The notes under the pieces: model-generated
The model's database searches: none
What the model was told of the DNA's origin: nothing
The model's input: only the letters and a program-made list of their open reading frames with translations
Shown here: piece by piece, positions 1 to 5,521 of the stretch
Layout: every line of letters starts with the position of its first letter
Numbering within the stretch: position 1 is the stretch's first letter
Translations under genes and position numbers: made by a program
Source of the DNA: Halanaerobium sp.
Lineage (GTDB): Bacteria; Bacillota; Halanaerobiia; Halanaerobiales; Halanaerobiaceae
Reading direction: 5' to 3'
Assembly: GCA_003070825.1 (NCBI GenBank)
Contig: QBLP01000137.1
Span: 1-5,521 of the forward strand
Length of the DNA stretch: 5,521 bases

Positions 1-2
1 AA

Positions 3-254
3 GAATTGGATGACAGGGAGTTTGTTATTTTATTACGAGAAAAAGATAAAAATCTGAAAGCTGATTTAGAAGAACTCCTGGAAAAAGAGATGGATAATTA
101 TAAATTTGAATTTGAGCTGACAGATAAAATTAAATTTGGAGGCTTCATAATAAAAGCAAAAAATAAACAGCAGTTAATTGAAAATACTTTCAATGCTTTA
201 ATTGATTCATTCAGGGAAGAAATTGCAATAGAATTAAAGAATAAAATTCTTTGA
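3..254 (+). CDS. ntpE: V/A-type ATPase subunit E, C-terminal part (cut by left edge)
   Basis: C-terminal part of the peripheral-stalk (stator) subunit E, which with subunit G links the A3B3 head of the rotary ATPase to the membrane subunit I on the cytoplasmic side. The visible part resembles the globular C-terminal domain of the family: a charged stretch, then a Gly-Gly-Phe-Ile-Ile strand (nt 138 onward), an Asn-Thr-Phe motif, and a final amphipathic helix rich in Glu, Leu and Lys ending in Lys-Ile-Leu. Family members are about 190-210 residues, and only about 84 codons are present. The frame is open to the left edge (GAA at 3-5), so the TTG at 6 is almost certainly an internal Leu codon and not a start. 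The identification also rests on position, directly before ntpA, B and D in the same direction. The protein is short and weakly conserved, so the assignment is good but not certain. Confidence 0.85.
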   Translation, partial: ELDDREFVILLREKDKNLKADLEELLEKEMDNYKFEFELTDKIKFGGFIIKAKNKQQLIENTFNALIDSFREEIAIELKNKIL

Positions 255-274
255 TGAAAGCAGATAAATTGATT

Positions 275-279
275 AGGAG
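275..279 (+). promoter_or_regulatory. Shine-Dalgarno site of ntpA; decides the start
   Basis: AGGAG lies immediately before a TTG at 280 (no spacer) and 9 bases before an in-frame GTG at 289. Only the GTG has workable spacing, so it is preferred over the longer TTG reading. Confidence 0.75.
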
Positions 280-288
280 TTGGTAAGT

Positions 289-2061
289 GTGGAAAAACAG
301 GGGAAAATAACCTTTATCAATGGACCGGTTGTTGAAGCGGAAAATATGACAGGCTATATTATGAGAGAGCTGGTTTATGTTGGAAAACTTAAGTTAGTTG
401 GAGAAATAATAGAACTTGATGGTGGAACAGCTACAATTCAGGTTTATGAGGAAACAAGTGGAATGAAACCCGGAGAGCCAGTTTATTCAACCGGGCGTCC
501 ACTTTCTGTCCAGCTTGGGCCAGGTATTATCGGCAATATTTTTGACGGTATTCAGCGGCCCCTCCCATTTTTAGAAAAGAAAAGTGGACCTTTTATCGAA
601 AGAGGTGCCAAGGTAAGTGCTTTAGATCCGGAAAAGGAATGGGAATTAAAAGTGCGGGTTGAAAAAGGTGATTATCTTAACTCAGGTCAGATTGTGGCGG
701 AGTTGGATGAGACTTCAGTTATTACTCACAAAGTAATGGTTCCTCCTGGAAAAGAAGGTGAAGTGATCGAGCTGGTGCCTGATGGAAGATACTCGATTGA
801 CCATGTAATTGCAAAAATAAAAGATAGTGAAGACAATATAACTGAGATAAAGCTTTATCAGGAATGGCCGATTAGAAAACCAAGACCATATAAAGATAGA
901 TTGGAATTAGGAGAGCCGCTGCTGACGGGTCAGCGGGTACTTGATACCTTTTTTCCAATTGCCAAAGGAGGTACAGCTGCAATCCCAGGAGGATTTGGGG
1001 CCGGTAAAACGATGACCCAGCACCAGCTTGCTAAATGGTCAGATGCAGATATAATAATCTATATTGGCTGTGGTGAACGGGGAAATGAAATGACAGATGT
1101 TCTGGAGGAGTTTCCAGAGTTAACAGATCCTAAGACTGGTAAATCAATGATGGAGCGAACAGTATTAATTGCCAATACATCAAATATGCCGGTTTCAGCT
1201 AGAGAGGCCAGTATTTATACCGGTATTACTCTGGGAGAATATTATCGTGATATGGGTTATAATGTGGCAATTATGGCAGATTCTACTTCCCGCTGGGCAG
1301 AAGCTTTAAGAGAAATTTCAGGGCGTCTGGAAGAAATGCCTGCAGAAGAAGGTTTTCCAGCTTATTTACCTACCAGACTGGCTGAGTTTTATGAAAGAGC
1401 AGGTTATATTAAAACTCTTGCAGGTGAAAATGAAGGCTCAATCTCACTAATTGGGGCAGTATCTCCTCCTGGTGCAGATTTTTCGGAACCGGTTACTCAA
1501 AACACCAAGAGATTTGTCCGCTGTTTCTGGGCTCTGGATAAATCACTTGCTGCTTCCAGACATTTTCCAGCAGTAAGCTGGCTTGACAGCTATAGTGAGT
1601 ATTTAAATGAGCTTGAGCCCTGGTTTAAAGATAATGTAAATGAAGAATGGCTAAAGTTGAGAAGCAGGGCAATGTCTCTATTAAAAGAAGAGTCGAGACT
1701 GCAGGACATAGTTCAGCTGGTTGGAGAAGATGTTTTGCCTGATAACCAGCGTCTGATTTTAGAGGTGGCAAAGTTGATTAAAATTGGGTTTTTACAGCAG
1801 AACGCTTTCGATGATATTGATAGATATTCGGATATAAATAAACAGTACTGGCTTTTAAAGATAATACTATATCTTTATGATCAGGCAGAGCCACTGGTAA
1901 AGGAAAATGTACCAATCAGTCAGCTTAAAAATGATGAGTTATTTAACAAATTATTAAGATTAAAAAGTACAGCTGCCAATGATGAAATAGATAAAATAAA
2001 GGAATTTCGGCAGGAGATCGATGATTTTTATCAACAGCTTGCTGATAGTTATCAAAAATAG
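289..2061 (+). CDS. ntpA: V/A-type ATPase catalytic subunit A
   Basis: Catalytic A subunit of the rotary V/A-type ATPase (EC 7.1.2.2 for H+, 7.2.2.1 for Na+ forms). Three copies alternate with B in the cytoplasmic head and hydrolyse or make ATP. The 590 residues are the normal length. In order: an N-terminal beta-barrel starting KITFINGP; the A-specific inserted region (about residues 110-190); the P-loop GGFGAGKT at 234-241 with Lys240; GCGERGNEM with the presumed catalytic Glu263; the Walker B strand ending in Asp331, followed by STSRWAEALRE; and the FWALDKSLAASRHFPAVSW region (from about 412). A helical C-terminal domain completes it. The GTG at 289 is chosen because AGGAG sits 9 bases upstream and the protein then begins MEKQGKITF, as in relatives. 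Two conserved positions differ from the forms I know: Gly instead of Pro at P-loop position 2, and Ser430 where Asn/Asp/His is usual. All other key residues are present, so the enzyme is presumed active. Confidence 0.97.
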   Translation: MEKQGKITFINGPVVEAENMTGYIMRELVYVGKLKLVGEIIELDGGTATIQVYEETSGMKPGEPVYSTGRPLSVQLGPGIIGNIFDGIQRPLPFLEKKSGPFIERGAKVSALDPEKEWELKVRVEKGDYLNSGQIVAELDETSVITHKVMVPPGKEGEVIELVPDGRYSIDHVIAKIKDSEDNITEIKLYQEWPIRKPRPYKDRLELGEPLLTGQRVLDTFFPIAKGGTAAIPGGFGAGKTMTQHQLAKWSDADIIIYIGCGERGNEMTDVLEEFPELTDPKTGKSMMERTVLIANTSNMPVSAREASIYTGITLGEYYRDMGYNVAIMADSTSRWAEALREISGRLEEMPAEEGFPAYLPTRLAEFYERAGYIKTLAGENEGSISLIGAVSPPGADFSEPVTQNTKRFVRCFWALDKSLAASRHFPAVSWLDSYSEYLNELEPWFKDNVNEEWLKLRSRAMSLLKEESRLQDIVQLVGEDVLPDNQRLILEVAKLIKIGFLQQNAFDDIDRYSDINKQYWLLKIILYLYDQAEPLVKENVPISQLKNDELFNKLLRLKSTAANDEIDKIKEFRQEIDDFYQQLADSYQK

Positions 2062-2062
2062 T

Positions 2063-2069
2063 GGGGGAG
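2063..2069 (+). promoter_or_regulatory. Shine-Dalgarno site of ntpB; decides the start
   Basis: GGGGGAG begins directly after the ntpA stop (TAG, 2059-2061) and ends 6 bases before ATG 2076. A GTG at 2061, overlapping the ntpA stop by one base, is in frame but would place this site inside the coding region with nothing suitable before it. Confidence 0.75.
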
Positions 2070-2075
2070 TATATA

Positions 2076-3470
2076 ATGTTAAAAAAAGAGTATACTGGAC
2101 TTGCTAATATTAATGGTCCATTAATTGTGATAGAAAATGTTGAAGATGTAGCTTATGATGAAATGGTAGAGATTACTGCTCCGGATGGAGAGGTAAGAAA
2201 GGGAAGAGTTCTCCAGGTTAGTTCAGATAAAGCTGTAGTTCAGGTTTTTGAAGGCAGTACCGGCCTAAATATCAATGAAAGCAGAGTTAAATTTCTTAAA
2301 GAACCAATGAAGGTTGCTCTAAGCAAGGATATTCTGGGTAGAGTTTTTAATGGAGTTGCTGAAGCAACTGATGGTGGTGGTCATATTTATTCTGAAAATA
2401 AATATGATATTAATTCCAAACCTATGAACCCCTATTCCAGACAGTATCCAAGAAATTATATTCAGACTGGAGTTTCTGCAGTAGATGGTTTAATGACTTT
2501 AATTAGAGGCCAGAAATTACCTATTTTTTCGGGAAATGGTCTGCCTCACAATCAGCTTGCAGCTCAAATCACAAGGCAGGCAAAACTGGGTAAAGATGAT
2601 GAAAAATTTGCAGTAGTTTTTGTGGCGATGGGTATCAAGCACGATGAAGCAAGATATTTCATTAATAGTTTTGAGGAAAGTGGGGTCCTCCAGAATGTTG
2701 TTATGTATCTCAATTTGGCTGATGACCCTTCAGTAGAAAGAATAATTGCACCTCGAGTTGCCCTAACTGCAGCCGAATATCTTGCCTTTGAAGAAAATAT
2801 GCATATTTTAGTTGTGATGACTGATATGACAAGTTATTCTGAAGCATTAAGAGAACTATCATCCAGAAGGGGAGAGGTTCCGGGGCGAAAAGGCTATCCT
2901 GGTTATCTTTATAGTGACCTGGCCAGCCTTTACGAAAGAGCAGGGATGATCAAAGGAAGAGATGGCTCGATAACTCAGATTCCAATCTTAACAATGCCTA
3001 ATGATGATATAACACATCCTATTCCGGATCTAACAGGATATATAACAGAAGGACAGATAGTTTTAAAAAGAGACTTATTTCAGCGGGATATTTATCCTCC
3101 AATAAATATTTTGCCCTCACTTTCTCGTTTGATGAAAGACGGCATTGGAGCTGAATACACAAGAGAAGATCACTCAGATATTTCAAGTCAGCTATATGCT
3201 GCTTATTCACATGTTAATGAGGTTAAGTCCCTGGCCTCAGTAATCGGAGAAGACGAGCTTTCGGAAACAGATCAAAAATATCTTGAATTTGGAAATAAGT
3301 TTGAAAATAATTTTCTGAATCAGGACAAGTACAGCAGCCGTAATATTGAGGAGACTCTGTCTTTAGCCTGGGATTTGGTTTCTGAACTTCCTAAACATGA
3401 ACTGGACAGATTATCCGAGGAAATGCTTGATAAATATTACAGGGGGAAAGATGAAAATGGAGAAACTTAA
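2076..3470 (+). CDS. ntpB: V/A-type ATPase non-catalytic subunit B
   Basis: Regulatory, non-catalytic B subunit of the A3B3 head. It contributes residues, including an arginine finger, to the nucleotide site at each A-B interface. From ATG 2076 it is 464 residues, a usual length for the family. The N-terminus (MLKKEYTGLANINGP) fits the family and is distantly similar to subunit A. In place of a working P-loop there is SGNGLPHN (residues 152-159), which lacks the GKT lysine and is typical of B. Further family marks are the PNDDITHPIPDLTGYITEGQ segment (nt 2998-3057) and ILPSLSRL with Arg351, the likely arginine finger, followed by a helical C-terminal domain. It lies 14 bp after ntpA and overlaps ntpD, as expected for tightly coupled subunits. 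No anomaly was seen. Confidence 0.97.
   Translation: MLKKEYTGLANINGPLIVIENVEDVAYDEMVEITAPDGEVRKGRVLQVSSDKAVVQVFEGSTGLNINESRVKFLKEPMKVALSKDILGRVFNGVAEATDGGGHIYSENKYDINSKPMNPYSRQYPRNYIQTGVSAVDGLMTLIRGQKLPIFSGNGLPHNQLAAQITRQAKLGKDDEKFAVVFVAMGIKHDEARYFINSFEESGVLQNVVMYLNLADDPSVERIIAPRVALTAAEYLAFEENMHILVVMTDMTSYSEALRELSSRRGEVPGRKGYPGYLYSDLASLYERAGMIKGRDGSITQIPILTMPNDDITHPIPDLTGYITEGQIVLKRDLFQRDIYPPINILPSLSRLMKDGIGAEYTREDHSDISSQLYAAYSHVNEVKSLASVIGEDELSETDQKYLEFGNKFENNFLNQDKYSSRNIEETLSLAWDLVSELPKHELDRLSEEMLDKYYRGKDENGET
3441..3447 (+). promoter_or_regulatory. Shine-Dalgarno site of ntpD inside ntpB
   Basis: AGGGGGA lies within the last codons of ntpB. Counting from the last G (3446), it is 4 bases from ATG 3451 and 10 bases from ATG 3457, so spacing alone does not fully decide the start. 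Confidence 0.6.
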
Positions 3471-4071
3471 TATATCTCCAACTAAAAGCAATCTTTTGTC
3501 TACAAAGAGTTCTCTGGAGCTGGCAGAAGAAGGTTATGAGCTGCTTGATAAGAAAAGAAATGTATTAATTAAGGAAATGATGGAAAGAATTGATGAAGCA
3601 AAAGAAATACAGTCTCAGATTAACCAGTATTTCTATAATGCCTATGAAGCTCTGCAGATTGTTGATATTACTCAGGGAATAAAAACAGTAGAGGAAATTG
3701 CAGCTGGAATTGATTTAATAGATAATCTAAAAATACGAACTTATAGTGTAATGGGGGTTGAAATACCAGAAGTGGAAGAATTATCACAGGAAATTTCTCC
3801 CCACTACAGTTTTTATAAAACTAATCTGGCATTAGATAGAGCCTATAAGAATTTTCAAAAAGTAGTTTATTTGATCAGCAGACTTGCTGAAATAGAAACT
3901 TCTGTCTACAGGCTTGCTACTTCAATCAAAAAGACTCAAAAAAGGGCCAATGCTTTAGAAAATATTTCGATTCCTCGTTATAAAAATACAGTTAAATTTA
4001 TCGAAGATCGCCTGGAAGAAAAAGAAAGAGAAGAATTTTTCAGGATGAAATTACTCAAAGAAAAACTATAA
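3457..4071 (+). CDS. ntpD: V/A-type ATPase subunit D (central rotor shaft)
   Basis: Subunit D forms the long coiled-coil axle that turns inside the A3B3 head and, with subunits F and C, joins it to the membrane rotor ring. The 204 residues match the family length. The N-terminal helix carries the conserved Pro8-Thr9 in NISPTKSNLL, followed by a charged helix (LAEEGYELLDKKRNVL). The C-terminal helix carries KKTQKRANALE (158-168), then IPRY and an EREEFFRMK ending, all hallmarks of subunit D. The middle (about 70-130) is the short globular part. ATG 3457 is chosen because it gives MEKLNISPT, matching relatives. ATG 3451, two codons earlier, is a real alternative. The gene overlaps ntpB by 14 bp (20 bp with the earlier ATG), so translational coupling is likely. 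The operon appears to end here, since a terminator hairpin begins 5 bp after the stop. Confidence 0.95.
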   Translation: MEKLNISPTKSNLLSTKSSLELAEEGYELLDKKRNVLIKEMMERIDEAKEIQSQINQYFYNAYEALQIVDITQGIKTVEEIAAGIDLIDNLKIRTYSVMGVEIPEVEELSQEISPHYSFYKTNLALDRAYKNFQKVVYLISRLAEIETSVYRLATSIKKTQKRANALENISIPRYKNTVKFIEDRLEEKEREEFFRMKLLKEKL

Positions 4072-4075
4072 CTAA

Positions 4076-4111
4076 AAAACCTCTCTCTATTTTATTTCAG
4101 AGAGAGGTTTT
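4076..4111. terminator. Bidirectional intrinsic terminator between ntpD and the MATE gene
   Basis: A perfect 13-bp inverted repeat (4076-4088 pairing with 4099-4111) encloses a 10-base loop. The core is CCTCTCTCT/AGAGAGAGG flanked by A/T pairs. Read on the + strand it ends in TTTT then GTGTT. Read on the - strand it ends in six T (complement of 4074-4079). It lies between two convergent genes, 4 bases after the ntpD stop and 3 bases from the MATE stop, so it can end both transcripts. The longer T run favours the - strand direction. Confidence 0.9.
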
Positions 4112-4114
4112 GTG

Positions 4115-5488
4115 TTAAGCTTCTTCAGCTTCTGTAAAAAATTCAATTTCAGCCCATTCCATTTTGAGGAATCTTTTAATTACTATCAAAGCAACAATTA
4201 TAAACGAGATAATTTCGGCAATCCAGACTCCTGCCACTCCATAATTGGAGACAACTATTAAGTAATAGGAAAGGGGGATAAAGATCAGCCAGAGTCTAAT
4301 TATTGTGATGTACATAGCTCCTTTTGTATCTCCTGCACCTCTTAAAGCTCCAACCATAATTATTACAAAAGCTAAAAAGGCCTGGTTTAAAGCAACTATT
4401 TTTAATATTGGGGCAGAGTAATTAATTACCTGAGCTTCTGTTGTAAAAATTTTAAGAGCAAATACTGGGAAGATCAAATAAATTAAAGCAAGACCTGTTC
4501 CCAGCAGAGCACCCATTACTGCTGCTGTTAAACCGCTTTTTAGAGACTCATCTGCATTATCTTCACCCAGGTGTTTGCCAACTATTGTAGTTGCGGCAAT
4601 CGCAATCCCTATGGCCGGCATAAATGAAAGTGATTCAATGTTTAGTAAGATTCTAAATGATGCCTCTGCTGTAGTGTCCAGTTTAGAAATAAAAATTCCA
4701 TTAACAAAAAAGGCTACCTGCATAAAGAGCTGCTCAATACCGGCAGCATAACTTAAGTTAATAAGCGGTTTGAAGATTTTGGTGCTGATTTTCATCCAGG
4801 TGGGATGCAGTTTCAAAATACCTCTGCTGCTGACAAATAAGCTCAAATAAAGTGCTGCTGAGATAAAGCGGGCAAAGGCTGTAGAAATTGCAGCTCCAGC
4901 AATGCCTAATTCAGGAAAGATCCAGAATCCTGTAATTAAAATATAATTTCCTATTATATTTAAGATATTGGCAACTCCTGTGATATACATTGGAGTTTTA
5001 GTATCGCCAGCACCTCTTAACGAAGCGGCTGAAGCAAAAGAAATGAACATAAAGACCTGTCCTATAGCAATGTATTTTAGGTATGTTGTTCCATATGCTT
5101 TAACTACTGCTGTAATATCGTAGACATTTAAAATCAATTCTGCAAAAAAGAAAGTAAACGCTGTTATAATCAAACCTAAAATAATATTCAAAGTAAGGTT
5201 TTCGTTCATAATTTTATTCATTCTTTTTTTATTACCTTCACCATAACTTCTTGAGACCATAGCTGTGGCTCCAGCATTAAAGGCGGAAAAAACAAAAATT
5301 AAAGTAAAAATAATCTGATTGGCAAAACCAACTGCAGCCAGGGCTTCTTTACCAATGAAACGGCTGATCATTATCGTATCGGCCATTCCGACCAGTGTAT
5401 TTAAAGACATCTCCAGCATGGCCGGTAAAGCAAGCATAAAAATAGTTTTTGCGCGTCTGCTGCTGTTTTTAGTTAATTCTAGTTTCAT
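4115..5488 (-). CDS. MATE-family multidrug/cation antiporter
   Basis: Inner-membrane exporter of the MATE (MatE) family, which drives out drugs or other organic cations in exchange for Na+ or H+. The 457 residues contain about 12 hydrophobic segments in two lobes of six: roughly 15-38, 52-75, 97-120, 133-155, 166-188, 192-217, then 240-265, 280-305, 318-345, 355-380, 392-412 and 417-440. Family marks are LPAMLEMSLNTLVGMADTIM in helix 1 with the membrane Asp37, the paired motifs LRGAGDTKTPMYIT (157-170) and LRGAGDTKGAMYIT (382-395) at matching places in the two lobes, and GIEQLFMQ in helix 7 with Glu252. The C-terminus is short and acidic. ATG 5488 is firm because an in-frame TGA lies two codons upstream (5495-5497). 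The sequence before it (GGATGAAAG) is a weak ribosome site, and anything further is replaced by adapter, so the promoter cannot be seen. Substrate and coupling ion cannot be inferred, and no specific gene name is justified. Confidence 0.95.
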   Translation of the reverse strand: MKLELTKNSSRRAKTIFMLALPAMLEMSLNTLVGMADTIMISRFIGKEALAAVGFANQIIFTLIFVFSAFNAGATAMVSRSYGEGNKKRMNKIMNENLTLNIILGLIITAFTFFFAELILNVYDITAVVKAYGTTYLKYIAIGQVFMFISFASAASLRGAGDTKTPMYITGVANILNIIGNYILITGFWIFPELGIAGAAISTAFARFISAALYLSLFVSSRGILKLHPTWMKISTKIFKPLINLSYAAGIEQLFMQVAFFVNGIFISKLDTTAEASFRILLNIESLSFMPAIGIAIAATTIVGKHLGEDNADESLKSGLTAAVMGALLGTGLALIYLIFPVFALKIFTTEAQVINYSAPILKIVALNQAFLAFVIIMVGALRGAGDTKGAMYITIIRLWLIFIPLSYYLIVVSNYGVAGVWIAEIISFIIVALIVIKRFLKMEWAEIEFFTEAEEA

Positions 5489-5500
5489 AATCTTTCATCC

Positions 5501-5521
5501 CTGTCTCTTATACACATCTCC
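5501..5521. other. Sequencing adapter remnant (Tn5 mosaic end / Nextera)
   Basis: Bases 5501-5519 are CTGTCTCTTATACACATCT, an exact match to the 19-bp Tn5 mosaic end used in transposase-based library kits. The following CC (5520-5521) agrees with the start of the i7-side adapter; the i5 side would continue with GA. This sits at the extreme right edge, so it is best read as untrimmed adapter at a contig end and not as a genomic transposon. Native sequence stops at 5500. Confidence 0.95.

Noticed and set aside
6..254. Complete 82-residue gene starting at TTG 6
   Set aside because: The frame is open through the window edge, the product matches only the C-terminal part of subunit E, and no ribosome site can be seen. 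It is a truncated gene, not a small complete one.
2079..2087. Possible programmed frameshift site in the A run at the ntpB start
   Set aside because: A run of seven A is present (2081-2087), but ntpB reads on in one frame to full length and no extended alternative product or stimulating structure is evident.
3019..3210. 63-codon open frame on the - strand
   Set aside because: It lies wholly inside ntpB, antisense to well-conserved coding sequence (the PIPDLTGYITEGQ and SRLMKDG regions), and its product has no recognisable features. It is a shadow frame.
3397..3456. Upstream extension of ntpD to ATG 3397
   Set aside because: It would add 20 residues unlike any subunit D N-terminus, has no ribosome site at suitable distance, and overlaps conserved ntpB coding sequence. 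The 3451/3457 ATGs have the AGGGGGA site.
5501..5521. Transposon end or Tn5 insertion in the genome
   Set aside because: The match to the synthetic mosaic end, its place at the extreme edge and the agreement of the next two bases with a library adapter make a sequencing artefact far more likely than a mobile element.
1..5521. CRISPR array, tRNA/rRNA gene, riboswitch, integrated element or defence system
   Set aside because: Nearly all of the window is accounted for by five protein-coding genes. No spaced direct repeats, cloverleaf-like segments or mobile-element genes were seen on reading both strands.

Overview
This window is an ordinary chromosomal segment of an A/T-rich, low-GC bacterium. 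It carries the 3' part of a V/A-type (rotary) ATPase operon on the + strand, followed by a convergent MATE-family efflux gene on the - strand. The protein sequences look like those of an anaerobic Firmicute. The style of the ATPase and MATE proteins suggests a Halanaerobiales- or Clostridia-like bacterium, but this is an impression from protein sequence and not a placement.

Layout: positions 3-254 hold the C-terminal part of the peripheral-stalk subunit E (ntpE), cut by the left edge. A 34-bp gap with a clear Shine-Dalgarno (SD) site leads to ntpA (289-2061), the catalytic A subunit. ntpB (2076-3470), the non-catalytic B subunit, follows after 14 bp. ntpD (3457-4071), the central rotor shaft, starts inside the end of ntpB. 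The operon ends in a perfect 13-bp hairpin (4076-4111) that can act as a bidirectional terminator. The convergent MATE gene (4115-5488, - strand) stops 3 bp beyond this hairpin. There is no gene-free stretch over 300 bp.

Together A, B and D make the A3B3 head and rotor shaft of the ATPase, and E is part of the stator that ties the head to the membrane motor. The membrane subunits (I and K) and subunits C, F and G are not in the window. Because the operon appears to end after ntpD, they must lie upstream or elsewhere. The coupling ion (Na+ or H+) cannot be judged without subunit K. The MATE protein is a separate 12-helix cation/drug antiporter with no evident functional tie to the ATPase beyond both working at the membrane and ion gradient.

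The last 21 bases (5501-5521) are not native DNA. They match the Tn5 mosaic end/Nextera sequencing adapter, so the natural sequence ends at 5500. I found no undescribed system here. The points worth a second look are the adapter, two substitutions at conserved positions of the A subunit, the E-A-B-D gene order, and the start sites.
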